A DNA stretch of 48,090 bases from Gracilaria domingensis (Eukaryota; Rhodophyta; Florideophyceae; Gracilariales; Gracilariaceae), in the NCBI GenBank assembly GCA_022539475.1, contig VCMS01000368.1:1-48090 (forward strand), written 5' to 3'. The translations under genes and the position numbers were made by a program. This document shows, one piece after another, positions 20,205 through 29,985 of the stretch. How positions within the stretch are numbered: the first letter of the stretch is position 1; every line of letters begins with the position of its first letter. The notes under the pieces were generated by a model. That model did no database searches. It saw only the letters and a program-made list of their open reading frames with translations, and had not been told where the DNA came from.

Positions 20205-20947
20205 GCACGTGGTAGTGTACGTACATCACCATATGTGTACGTCGAGGCGGGAAGGAATTGAAAAAAAAACTGAAAAGAAACATTCCTAAATTTTAGAGCC
20301 CATACTTTGCCGCCGGCGTGAACTCTACAATAGTGCTGTACTTCGGAAGTCAGGGAAGTGCAATGGCAGAGGCCTGACCAGGGCGACGTGAGCTCTGATC
20401 ATGGCCCTTCTTGGCGACAGACTATCTTCCAGATCATACGAGTTACATACAGGTACGTGAAACATGTAACGGTTGCGACTCTACCTGCGTTTTTATTCCG
20501 ATCTAGTTGTTGCTGACCGAGTTCTACGCGAGCGATGTACGAAAACCGAGCTATACATTATTTTGCAGATCATGTGAGTCACGTGCAGGTACGGTTTGGA
20601 CTCTACGTATTTTATCCGATCTAGTTCTTGCTGAACGCGTTTGACGCAAGGGTTTGACGAAGAGCGATCGAAATTTATATGAACAACGAGCGCGCATGTT
20701 TTTCAATGCTATACCACTTAGTAAGCACCAGGAAAGCGTTACGTCGATCGTTTTGAGTGACAAATGTAGAGGTTCTAATGACTAACTGAAACACAGCACT
20801 CGCTAAACAACGTTTGAGTTTTATATGGACAGGTATTTGACACAAACGTATCAAAAACGCTGTATGTTATCTGAGTACTAACTGTGTGTCTGTTTCTGAT
20901 TACTGCTTCAAGCAAGAAGTTCTTGCGGGGTATTGATTCTTGAATAG
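20205..20947. repeat. Subterminal region of the third copy, with tandem ~136-bp repeats
   Basis: Two direct repeats start at 20,431 and 20,567 (AGATCAT, then CAGGTACG, CTCTAC, ATCTAGTT-TTGCTGA). They match repeats at about 35,228 and 35,353 in copy B in inverse order. Such subterminal repeats are typical transposase-binding arrays. A TACTAAC branch-point string lies at 20,876-20,882. The region continues after the retrotransposon at 32,746. Confidence 0.7.
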
Positions 20948-21729
20948 TGTAGTGCAACGCTCATCTATGAGTATTCTGACAGGACTTAGTCATATTTCCC
21001 GTTTACGGGTTTGCCTGGTACACACCAATATATGACTAGTAGTTACTAGTGGTTTCCATTGAGATGGTTCGGACACGTGGGACACGGTGTGTGAGTCATG
21101 GGAGGTTGGCCACTACACGTGGAGAATTGCCACAATTTGTGGAATGTTTAGTTAATATTATTCATTAATTTTAGCGCGAACAGTACTTAGCGCGCCGCCG
21201 TCGCCGCCGTCGCGCCCAGTAAAGTTCCCCAACCAGGGTGACCCTACTGACGGGTCTTGGCTCTAATCGTTCACGCCTTCGGCGGTGCTCGACTCCTAAT
21301 CGGAGAGACTCCCCGTTGACACGGTTCGTTTATCCACCCTGCGTCCTCTAAAGGAACCCAACTGTGGGAGTGTTTTACCGCTGTTTGTCGCGTTCGCCCC
21401 TGTATAGGGAAAGCCCCGGCAGTACGCCGTTATCCTTCGTCACCTTGTCGCGAGGCCCCACCCCGTGGTGCTCTCGCTCCCCTTTTCCTTTTCCCTTTCT
21501 TTCCTCCAACCCTCTTCCGAGGTATTGCACACCCACGTGTCGTGGTACTCCCTTCTCCGCTCCACCTTTCTATTTCAACTCTCATCGCCGCGTCGTGACG
21601 GTTTGGCCCCGGTCTTACACCCGGCTCGTTGTGCCATTCCAGAGAGGCTCTGTTCGCTTCGCTACCCTCCGTAGAGGAAGATCCCGAACGTCTTCGTGGT
21701 GTCTTTTCCCGCTCACGGGTTGCACTACA
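20948..21729 (+). repeat. 5' LTR (782 bp)
   Basis: It begins TGTAGTGCAAC and ends GTTGCACTACA, an 11-bp inverted terminal pair with canonical TG...CA ends. An AT-rich TTAATATTATT near 21,150 could serve as promoter core. A 133-codon ORF inside is present in both LTRs but has no protein-like features. Confidence 0.97.
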
Positions 21730-21732
21730 AAG

Positions 21733-21750
21733 TGGTCTCCCGACTTAGAA
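21733..21750 (+). other. Candidate primer-binding site
   Basis: TGGTCTCCCGAC begins three bases after the 5' LTR, and TGG would pair with a tRNA 3' CCA. The exact tRNA was not identified. Confidence 0.45.
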
Positions 21751-21846
21751 AGATTAGGAGATTGAAGGGTTTCACACTCGTGTGTATTCCCTCTTTGAGG
21801 TTCGTTTCCCCTTGGAAGTTCCCGTGTAACGGTTCGCTGGATACCG

Positions 21847-24048
21847 ATGTCTCGGAAGCCCTCGGATGCGGAGCCTGCGATCACTCGCAGTCGTTCCCAC
21901 AACGGTGGTGCTCCCGCCGATAGTCGACCTCCTTCGAGGATCCCGGTGCGCCCTGGATCGACCCTTGGCGTCAGGCCGTCCTCGAGGCTGTCCACCCAAC
22001 CGGCACGCCGGACACTTCCGTTTTCCCCGTTGATTCCTCCTACGGATGGTGCTACTCCGGAAGCTCCGGTCGTTTCTGGCACAGCTCCTGCTGTTCAGGC
22101 TACGTCCGCTGCCGCGGTGCAACAACCCCGTCGGGAGAAGGTCAGCAACACCCAGGGAATAACCCTGGAAGAGCAGGTTCGCATCTTGCGGGCTGCTCAC
22201 AATTCCCTTTTGGAAGCTCATGATTCCCTCATGGGAGAGTTTAGGTCCCTTCGCGATGAAGTGAGGGCTGCTCCTGTGAAGGATGTCGCAGAGGATCTCC
22301 GTATCCTACGGTCCGACGTCAACACTGTGTTGGAATGTCTTGGAGGACCCGCTGCCTTCGTGGAAGGAGTTGAGACCCGATTCGATCGGATTCGAGAGCG
22401 TCTGGAGACGTTGAAAAAAGCTGCTATGGCAGGATTCAACACTCCGGCGGAGCCGGTTGCCGTGTCGCACCGCGACAAGCACACTGGTCAGGATAGGTCT
22501 CGCCGCAGGCGAAAGTTCAAGGAAGAAGACCAGGACTCGGACTCGTCGAGTACGTCGACTGACAACCCGAATGGCTCGGAAGGTTCCGACTCGTCGGACT
22601 CGTCCGAGGACGATCGTCGCGCTGGGCGCTATTTACGCTCAAAGCGGTCGTCGGCCTCCCATGGTGCCGTTCGAGCTCGTTCGAAAGGACGGAAACACTC
22701 CGGCCTTAAGGAGCTGAAGCCGACAAACCCGATGTATCGGAAGTTATTGTCTTACCGGTACTACCGTTTGGAAGATTCCTCACTGGATCGTACACCCCGT
22801 GGAACAGGAAGAGTCAAAGATTGCATCAAGCGCATGCAACTCTCTCTTCGTAACCAGACCTTTTCTGGAGAAGACCCAGTGTTGGTGCTTGATTTTCTTG
22901 CCCGCTTCGTAGCGGAAGCCGATATTCTCGGAATGAATGAAGGCCAAGCGTACATCGCGTTACCGTATTTCTTACGTGGTGTGGCCGAGGACCAGTACAA
23001 CTCCATGGGGAGCTCTTCACGGGCCTCCGAGGAGGGAGTTACCTGCTGGCTCGAAGCAGTTCAATACCTGCTGAGGTCATACGCCACCAATGATGCTATT
23101 GGGAATGCCATACTCGCTTTGCGAGACACTCGTCAGCGTCAGGGAGAGACCGAAACCGATTACTCGGTACGCCTGAACAAGGCTTTCCACCGCAGTGGGA
23201 ATGTCTACCCCGTCGGGGAACGCTGCACGATGTTCGTGGATGGGCTGGATCCTGCTATCAAGACCTTAGTCGCCCGCTACCGCGAGGATAAGCGGAAGGT
23301 TACCTACATCGAGTTGGTCCAATACGCTCGAGCGGAAGGTGATGCACTACGTGCACGAGGCCCTAGTACTAGGATCAGGTTTGCCAAGGCGTTGATGATG
23401 GAGAACAAATCCCCATCTTTGTCGCTGATAGCGAATGAGGCCTCCCAACGGGAGTATGATAACGTACAGTTTGCCCATGATGGGTTGGGTTCCATTCCAA
23501 CGACCGAACTACCGTCGACAACGGACGCTTCTTTCGACACGGCCCAAGACGGCACCCTGCTTTACGCAGATGCCAACCGTGTTCACGGACCTCGAATTCC
23601 GTACTCGAACGGAGCAACCCGTTTTCAACGGCCAGGATGGAAGGACACCCGACCTCGGGTAGGGTTCACTGATGCTCGAAATGCGGCCCCGCGTACGTGT
23701 GATAGATTGGCAATCTGTCACCTCTGCTACACGCATGGTCACATCTCGCCCCAGTGTCTACTCTCCATGAGAGATATGGCCAAAGTTACGGTAAACTACG
23801 AGGCGCTCACTCCTGAGGAGAAGCAATCCGTCCCAATGATGTCGTATCTGCGTGCCAAGACGGACTTTTTACATGCCGTCACGACAGCTCCGCCACAACG
23901 GAATGTTCCCGCACAGCCGGTACGCCCTGCTCCACAGGTTGTTGCCGATCAAAACACCGCTCATGCGGGACCCCACGGCCAACGGGCCCATGCACTCGTT
24001 GCCGAGGAACCTGAGCAGCCGCCGCAGGCGGAAGCCCAGGGAAACTAA
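21847..24048 (+). CDS. gag: Gag polyprotein of the LTR retrotransposon (733 aa)
   Basis: The ATG is at 21,847. Residues 1-105 are Pro/Arg-rich, and 107-192 form a probable coiled coil (EEQVRILRAAHNSLLEAHDS...). Residues 200-290 are Ser/Asp and Arg-rich. Residues about 300-500 are the retrotransposon Gag capsid-like domain (FSGEDPVLVLDFLARF, YALRDTRQ-type region). A single CX2CX4HX4C zinc knuckle (CHLCYTHGHISPQC) sits at 624-637. It assembles the virus-like particle and binds element RNA. The stop (TAA, 24,046-24,048) directly follows a slippery heptamer, so Gag-Pol is made by -1 frameshifting. The reading frame is intact. Confidence 0.92.
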   Translation: MSRKPSDAEPAITRSRSHNGGAPADSRPPSRIPVRPGSTLGVRPSSRLSTQPARRTLPFSPLIPPTDGATPEAPVVSGTAPAVQATSAAAVQQPRREKVSNTQGITLEEQVRILRAAHNSLLEAHDSLMGEFRSLRDEVRAAPVKDVAEDLRILRSDVNTVLECLGGPAAFVEGVETRFDRIRERLETLKKAAMAGFNTPAEPVAVSHRDKHTGQDRSRRRRKFKEEDQDSDSSSTSTDNPNGSEGSDSSDSSEDDRRAGRYLRSKRSSASHGAVRARSKGRKHSGLKELKPTNPMYRKLLSYRYYRLEDSSLDRTPRGTGRVKDCIKRMQLSLRNQTFSGEDPVLVLDFLARFVAEADILGMNEGQAYIALPYFLRGVAEDQYNSMGSSSRASEEGVTCWLEAVQYLLRSYATNDAIGNAILALRDTRQRQGETETDYSVRLNKAFHRSGNVYPVGERCTMFVDGLDPAIKTLVARYREDKRKVTYIELVQYARAEGDALRARGPSTRIRFAKALMMENKSPSLSLIANEASQREYDNVQFAHDGLGSIPTTELPSTTDASFDTAQDGTLLYADANRVHGPRIPYSNGATRFQRPGWKDTRPRVGFTDARNAAPRTCDRLAICHLCYTHGHISPQCLLSMRDMAKVTVNYEALTPEEKQSVPMMSYLRAKTDFLHAVTTAPPQRNVPAQPVRPAPQVVADQNTAHAGPHGQRAHALVAEEPEQPPQAEAQGN

Positions 24049-24082
24049 ACGAGGGAGTCTCCTTTTCGGGAGAGACGTCCTC
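24039..24082 (+). promoter_or_regulatory. -1 programmed ribosomal frameshift signal, GGGAAAC plus hairpin
   Basis: GGGAAAC (24,039-24,045) is read G GGA AAC in the gag frame and is a canonical XXXYYYZ heptamer, immediately before the gag TAA. The pol frame is open from 24,015, so the overlap is only about 34 nt. After a 5-nt spacer, an imperfect hairpin (GAGG/CCTC and GTCTC/GAGAC) spans about 24,051-24,082. Confidence 0.8.
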
Positions 24083-27000
24083 AGGATCGAGGCTGTTGAC
24101 GTCCGAGGCGTCACCGCCTCGCTCCCCGGTGAAAATCCTTTCGAGGAGAGACGCCGCTGACGCGGATTCGGAACACCTTGGTGTTTTGCGTCGACCGTGG
24201 ATACGGGTGAAGAATAACCGGGTCCCGGATAGAATCATGGTGATGGCCAAGCGTAACTATAAGGTATACGCTGACCTTGGCCTTGACCCTCAGTTTATGG
24301 TGCGTTACCTGACTGTATTAGACGCAGGTGCAGGTCCGAACTTCATCGTTGAATCGCTCCTAACACCGCCATTGCGGGCTCGTATGCGCAGCGGCACCTT
24401 GCCGGACGTCGCAGATGCGAACAACAACCCGTTATCAACGGTGGGAACAATCGGCTTCGTCGTGCGTTTGGGAACATATGTGGTGAAGGTCGACTTCATC
24501 GTGTGCCGGTCATTAGCTGCCCCAATCATCTTGGGTTGTGACTATTGCGACAGGTTTGTCGATTCGATAAGACCCCGCCTCAGGCATGTGGAACTTGAGG
24601 ACGGTTCGTCTGTCCCTATTGTTCGTCGTCCGCTAAAGCGTGCGTCGAAGAAACATGTTCCTCTGCCTGCTGCGCAGGAATCTCAACCAGCTCCACGTGA
24701 GTCCACCAAGCTTCGCGTCGCTGCGTCGATCGCAATCCCGCCGGAGTCCCAAGTAATGGTGTCAGTTAATTCCCGCCAACACGGTCTTCGGGTTATTCAA
24801 CCTCTTCCCTCGTTGTACGAGAAATACCAACTCGCAGTCGCGAATGGTGTTGTGCAAGTCACACCGGATACTCCGTTTCGGATACTTGTTGCCAACCTTG
24901 GCAGTACCCCCCAGTATCTGGTGAAGAACCAAGTCATTGGGTCTGTGACACCGCACCCGCTCGCGATGCTCCCAACGAAGATGACGGCTGCCGATGTCCT
25001 CGGATTAGTTACCTCCGAAGAGGACGACACCCCATCTAAGGAGGGGGAGGAAGCGGTTGTTTTCGCGGGTACAACTACCGTTGCAACGGAGAAGTTACCG
25101 GCTGACTCGGAAGCCAACCCTGTGTCAGGGACAGAAGAGCGCAAGCCCACGAGCTACGACAAGGTTGACCCCTTGAAGGCGCTCGAGGAACTTGATCTCG
25201 GTCATGTACCGGAGTCGCACCGTGAACGTCTGAGAGACATGTTACGGGAGTTTACCACAATGTGGGATGGCTCTCTTGGAGAGATAAATGCAACGGAACA
25301 CCGTATCGATTTGCTGCCGAATACGCGTCTGATAGCGCAACCCCCTTACAGGGCAGGACCGAAGGCTCGGGAAGAAGAACAGTTCCAAGTGGATAAGATG
25401 CTCCGCGCAGGCGTGATTGAAAACGCCCAGTCGCCATGGGCATCCCCAGTTGTACTGGCACTCAAAGGCGACGGAACCTGGAGGTTCTGTGTCGACTACC
25501 GCCGGCTTAATGCCGTGACGATCAGAGATACGTACCCCATCCCTCGTATGGACGAGTGCATCGATTCGCTCGGCAACGCTACCGTGTTCACGGCATTGGA
25601 AACCAATTGGGGATACTGGCAAGTTCCCGTTAGGGAGCAAGACCGCGATAAGACCGCGTTCGTTTGCCACTCGGGCAGTTACCGCTTCAAGCGGATGCCT
25701 TTCGCCTTAACCAACGCTCCCGCTACCTTCCAGCGTGCAATAGACATCTTGGTGAACCGCTTCAAGTGGCGGACTTGTCTCGTCTACCTTGACGATATTA
25801 TCGTGTTCTCCAGTAACCTGGACGACCATCTCGCCCATGTCAAGGACGTGATGACCACTCTGCGCAATGCAGGTATAACCCTCAAGCTGAGGAAGTGTGA
25901 ATTCTTTACCGATACTGTCAAGTATCTTGGACACATCATCCCTCCAGGACGGTTGATGATCGAGGAGGCTCGCGTCAAATCACTCGCCAAGGCGAAGGCA
26001 CCGCGGACTCAAACGGAATTACGCTCCTTCTTAGGGCTGGTCAACGTCTACAGACGGTTCGTGCCCAACTTTTCGGACATTGTGGCTCCCTTAAACGCAC
26101 TCTTGCGGAAAGGTCAGCCACGAAAACTGGACCCATTCACGCCCGCACAAGCGGAAGCATTTAACTCCTTAAAGGGGGCTGCCACATCAGCACCGATCTT
26201 ATCGCTACCACAACCCGGCCTGCCGTTCTCCGTGGACACGGACTCAAGCGACCACCAAGTGGGATGCGCATTGTTCCAAACCACTCCTGAAGGAGAACGA
26301 AAGCCAATTGGTTATTGGTCACGTTCGCTGAACGTTCACGAACGGAACTACTCCGTTTCGGAGAAAGAGTGTCTCGCAGTTGTTTGGGCACTTTCTACTC
26401 TCCGCCCCTATCTCTTGGGTGTGCACTTTACCGTGTACACGGATCATTCCTCGTTGAGGTGGTTGATGAATATTTGCGATCCATCAGGCTGCCTCATGCG
26501 GTGGAGACTCCGCCTTGCGGAATTCGACTTCGAGGTGGTATACAAGAAGGGGACCCTGAACACTCAGGCGGATGCGTTGTCACGCTTACCCACTGATGGG
26601 GAGACTTTTGTTGCCGAAAACGAGGAAATACCTTGCTTCGTCGTTGACGACAATAACCCGGAACCCCCGGAATGGCAGTTTGACAACTGGCCAGAAGACT
26701 GGGACGATATGGACGCTGACATTGACGAACTGCTTGCTGCAGGCGAAAATGAGGCTGCAAAGCCCCTACCGGGGAATTTTGTCCCGGTAGCACCGGAAGA
26801 GATGATCCGAGAGCAACATGGAGACCCGTTTTGCATCAGGGTCCGTGCCCGACTTAACGGTGGTGATACCCTCCCATTCGAGGGTAACGACATCGGCTAC
26901 CTCGTGAGGACAGTCGAGTCACACCCACAAGTTGTGGTACCACACTCGTTGCAAACGAGGATCCTACACCTTTCGAATTACGCAAAGCTAGGCGGCCACG

Positions 27001-29594
27001 CAGGTGGAAGGAAACTGTACCTCACTTTGAGGAAAGACTTCTACTGGCCCGCCATGGCGGTGGATTGTTACGCTACGGTGCGGTTCTGCACCGAGTGCGC
27101 GAAGAATCGCGTGAAACTCCGAAGGAATTCGAAAAAAGTGAAACTATTCCCTGCCAGGGCGCCGCTTGAATTTGTGGCAATCTATATCCTCGGACCATTG
27201 CTTACCACTCGGAGAGGTAACAAATTTCTTCTCGTTATCACCGATCGGTTCTCGAAACTGGTTCGGACAGTACCTCTCAAGAGGATTACCGCATTCACAG
27301 TCGCGAAGGCATTTGCCACGCACTGGATCTTTGTGTACGGCCCTCCTGTGGACTTATTATCCGATAACGGAAAGCAGTTCGCATCCCGGTTCTTCCAGGA
27401 TGTTTGCCGCATCATGGACGTGAAAAATCTTTTCACAACCACTTATCATCCCCAGTGTAATGGGCAGGTTGACCGGTATAACAGTACGATGCTGGCATCT
27501 CTCCGTTCTTACGTTGCTGACCACCCAAAAACATGGGACTTATACACTGACGCGTTAACCTTTGCGTATAACACGCAGGTGCACAGGACTACTGGTGTTT
27601 CCCCATTCGAACTGGTCTTGTCAAGGACACCCCCGCCTGTGGCGTTAGAATCACAAGCTACCTTGGGCAATTTCCCATCCGTGGGTGATTACCGCCAAAA
27701 ATGGAAGGCGTCGCTAACGAAGTTAGTCCCCGCTGCCCGGACGTCCATGGCAAAAGCCCAAGCCGCTTACAAGCGTGATTTTGGCGCTCGCTTGCGAGGA
27801 AGAACCCCTGAACCACTTACTGTGGGTCACCGTGTCTTCGTACGGAAGGAACAATACAACCCTGAAAGGGATAAAGGTCATAAGCTCTCGCCCGTGGCGG
27901 ATGGACCCTTCCAGGTAATCTCGATTACACCGGACACTGTGGTGGTACAAGTCGCTGACGCGCAGGAGCGGATCTCCCGCGACCGCGTGGTACTGGCCCC
28001 CTCACCCTCGTCTGAGGTTACCCCGTCTCGTACGGAACCCGTGTCTACGGACTCAACAACACCGGTACAACCGGAAACAAATGTGGTGTCAAGACCATCA
28101 GTCTTGCCCCACCCCAACAGAGGCCTTACAGATCTCCCGGTGGAGTCGGATCACCCGACTGCGTCGGAAAACAATAGCCACACTGGCACCCCCGTTTCTA
28201 CCCCATCGTTGGGTTCGCTAACCCGCGATGCGGGACGCTCTGCCACTCCCCACGCCGCTCCATCTAAGGAGGGGGAGGAGGATATCCGCTCTGCTGAGGA
28301 TTCAATTCCGACGTCACGTCGTGAGAACAACCGTGCAGCACGGACTGGTCGGACATCTCCGGATGTTCCGGTCAGTGAAGGGACCACGCGCTCGCAACGA
28401 TCGCAACATACACCCGTCCACGGGAAGTTTACACCGTCGCCGGTTGAGGGCACTCACGCAGAAGTGGAATCATTGAAGTCACAAGAAACTCGTGGTTTAC
28501 CAGCCGCGCTGGGTCAAACGGAGTCGAATGATGTCGCCGGCATAAAACCGACGTCGTCGGAACGAAGCCCCACTGGGGAAAGCGCAGCGACACCGCAACC
28601 CACCGCGCAACGCGATGCAGAAGGACCAGGAACCCTGGGAAATACTGCGGAGCAGCCTCGAGCAGGAAAAAAAGGGACCCCAAGTGCCGCGGTATACACC
28701 GACACCACCGTTGGTGGAATGCCGGACGCTCCGGGGAGAGTTCACGTCAAGGACGGTACGAAATCACCAAGTGCTGGCTATAAGATATCGGCGCAGGCGC
28801 AGCCGCCCGTCGAGATCGCGAGATCGAACACCGCCGGCGGTGTCAAAAGCCCCGGAAACCCGGACGTAGCCGTTCAGAACGGGAATCAAAAAGTTGGAAA
28901 TATTGGAAATTCAACGGCGCAGCCGTTGAGCGACACCTGTAACAGGGAGGCGGTTCTCCCAAGGGAGCGTGGAAACCAACCGTTGAAGCAGTCACGTGCA
29001 CGCACGGTGGTCGAGCCCCGTGAGGAGGCATCTCCCGCGTCAAGCGGAAACGGCGATCAGCAAGCCGCTGCGGCACCGACTGAACCGTCACGACGGAAGG
29101 ATCCACGCAAACTTGCGGTACGACGGCAAGGCGTCGCCAGCTCATCTAGCGTCACCACCCCTCAAAAGGGAATTGCCACCGCCGAGCGGGATACTGCGCA
29201 GGCAGAAATGCGCGCCATGAGAAAGCGAGGCGACCACCGGGATTCGGGTATTGAGCGCCCCCTAAGAGGTGAAGCAATCGCACGAATTACGGCAAGCCGC
29301 GCGGAAGTTCCACTCGTGGATATCGCACCCCCACAAGGGTTGTCGCAAGGAGATGTGACTACAACACGGCAAGGCCGGCAAGTGTACGTTCAGGAGTACG
29401 TTGTCGCCGACATTGTCGGGCATACCTGGGACCAGGAGGGCATCTTGTTATACCGCGTCCGTTGGTACGGTTACGACCCAAGTTGGGATACTCTTGAGCC
29501 AATCGAGCACCTGCCTCGCTCGAAGGTCATTAGTTATCACCGAAAAACGGGTACTGCACCGCCAGCGACGCTGGATCAAGCCCAAGTGGGATGA
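24039..29594 (+). CDS. pol: Pol polyprotein with C-terminal chromodomain, expressed by frameshift
   Basis: No credible ATG is needed; the frame opens at 24,015. Protease motif at 24,321 reads DAGAG where DTG/DSG is usual. RT has FCVDYRRLN and YLDD (25,785-25,796), but the first catalytic Asp is Glu (ALETNWGYWQV, codon 25,599). RNase H has D, E and D in VDTDSS, EKE and YTDHSSL. Integrase has an HH-CC zinc region ending CTEC. Its core triad reads Tyr at 27,183 (VAIYILGP), Asp at 27,363 (SDNG) and Asp at 27,471 (QVDRYN), with the expected 35-residue spacing. A GPF module lies near 27,905. A long Ser/Thr/Pro linker (about 28.0-29.38 kb) precedes a chromodomain at 29,398-29,550 (RVRWYGYDPSWDTLEP), which normally targets integration to methylated histone H3. 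The frame is intact but several catalytic residues look altered. Confidence 0.92.
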   Translation, partial: GKLNEGVSFSGETSSGSRLLTSEASPPRSPVKILSRRDAADADSEHLGVLRRPWIRVKNNRVPDRIMVMAKRNYKVYADLGLDPQFMVRYLTVLDAGAGPNFIVESLLTPPLRARMRSGTLPDVADANNNPLSTVGTIGFVVRLGTYVVKVDFIVCRSLAAPIILGCDYCDRFVDSIRPRLRHVELEDGSSVPIVRRPLKRASKKHVPLPAAQESQPAPRESTKLRVAASIAIPPESQVMVSVNSRQHGLRVIQPLPSLYEKYQLAVANGVVQVTPDTPFRILVANLGSTPQYLVKNQVIGSVTPHPLAMLPTKMTAADVLGLVTSEEDDTPSKEGEEAVVFAGTTTVATEKLPADSEANPVSGTEERKPTSYDKVDPLKALEELDLGHVPESHRERLRDMLREFTTMWDGSLGEINATEHRIDLLPNTRLIAQPPYRAGPKAREEEQFQVDKMLRAGVIENAQSPWASPVVLALKGDGTWRFCVDYRRLNAVTIRDTYPIPRMDECIDSLGNATVFTALETNWGYWQVPVREQDRDKTAFVCHSGSYRFKRMPFALTNAPATFQRAIDILVNRFKWRTCLVYLDDIIVFSSNLDDHLAHVKDVMTTLRNAGITLKLRKCEFFTDTVKYLGHIIPPGRLMIEEARVKSLAKAKAPRTQTELRSFLGLVNVYRRFVPNFSDIVAPLNALLRKGQPRKLDPFTPAQAEAFNSLKGAATSAPILSLPQPGLPFSVDTDSSDHQVGCALFQTTPEGERKPIGYWSRSLNVHERNYSVSEKECLAVVWALSTLRPYLLGVHFTVYTDHSSLRWLMNICDPSGCLMRWRLRLAEFDFEVVYKKGTLNTQADALSRLPTDGETFVAENEEIPCFVVDDNNPEPPEWQFDNWPEDWDDMDADIDELLAAGENEAAKPLPGNFVPVAPEEMIREQHGDPFCIRVRARLNGGDTLPFEGNDIGYLVRTVESHPQVVVPHSLQTRILHLSNYAKLGGHAGGRKLYLTLRKDFYWPAMAVDCYATVRFCTECAKNRVKLRRNSKKVKLFPARAPLEFVAIYILGPLLTTRRGNKFLLVITDRFSKLVRTVPLKRITAFTVAKAFATHWIFVYGPPVDLLSDNGKQFASRFFQDVCRIMDVKNLFTTTYHPQCNGQVDRYNSTMLASLRSYVADHPKTWDLYTDALTFAYNTQVHRTTGVSPFELVLSRTPPPVALESQATLGNFPSVGDYRQKWKASLTKLVPAARTSMAKAQAAYKRDFGARLRGRTPEPLTVGHRVFVRKEQYNPERDKGHKLSPVADGPFQVISITPDTVVVQVADAQERISRDRVVLAPSPSSEVTPSRTEPVSTDSTTPVQPETNVVSRPSVLPHPNRGLTDLPVESDHPTASENNSHTGTPVSTPSLGSLTRDAGRSATPHAAPSKEGEEDIRSAEDSIPTSRRENNRAARTGRTSPDVPVSEGTTRSQRSQHTPVHGKFTPSPVEGTHAEVESLKSQETRGLPAALGQTESNDVAGIKPTSSERSPTGESAATPQPTAQRDAEGPGTLGNTAEQPRAGKKGTPSAAVYTDTTVGGMPDAPGRVHVKDGTKSPSAGYKISAQAQPPVEIARSNTAGGVKSPGNPDVAVQNGNQKVGNIGNSTAQPLSDTCNREAVLPRERGNQPLKQSRARTVVEPREEASPASSGNGDQQAAAAPTEPSRRKDPRKLAVRRQGVASSSSVTTPQKGIATAERDTAQAEMRAMRKRGDHRDSGIERPLRGEAIARITASRAEVPLVDIAPPQGLSQGDVTTTRQGRQVYVQEYVVADIVGHTWDQEGILLYRVRWYGYDPSWDTLEPIEHLPRSKVISYHRKTGTAPPATLDQAQVG
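25032..25051 (+). other. Internal polypurine tract, copy 1
   Basis: CCATCTAAGGAGGGGGAGGA is identical to 28,260-28,279 and closely resembles the 3' polypurine tract next to the LTR (CTAAGGAGGGGGA). It encodes PSKEGEE in pol. Confidence 0.6.
28260..28279 (+). other. Internal polypurine tract, copy 2
   Basis: This is the same 20-bp string as at 25,032, again encoding PSKEGEE, in the linker before the chromodomain. It could act as a second plus-strand priming site. Confidence 0.6.
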
Positions 29595-29985
29595 GGTTGC
29601 CGTGGAAACGGAGAAAGTCAGATCGTTGGCACACACACGTCATGCGACGGGATTGAGTCCACACCACCGAGGTGGAATGCCTGTCGCATTGACGGTTCGA
29701 CCGGCTCGAGCCGTGAGAACACCGATTTTCGGAAGGAAGGCTCACTCCTGAGGGTTTTTCATCCAGCTCGCTGGTAATGGTCTCGCTGCCACACCATGAG
29801 CATGGTTTTTCCCCTCGGAAGGGTGCGTTTTTCGCAGCGCATCGCATCGCATTGCATTAGCCGGCTATGCCGGTGAGGAAGGAATACACCGTCGAAGACG
29901 TGAATGAAGCAAAGAATCTTTTTATCTCAAGGCTATACTACTGTGAACAGGTAATTACGCACGCATGGGGAAGCTCGGCTCCCGT
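29595..29985. other. Spacer between pol stop and antisense ORF stop
   Basis: This is 390 bp with no supported gene. It contains GCATCGCATCGCATTGCAT-type short repeats near 29,838-29,860. It probably carries the 3' ends of both sense and antisense transcripts. Confidence 0.4.

Noticed and set aside
21364..21765. 133-codon ORF in both LTRs
   Set aside because: It is identical in the two LTRs simply because the LTRs are nearly identical; Arg/Ser/Pro composition shows no protein features.
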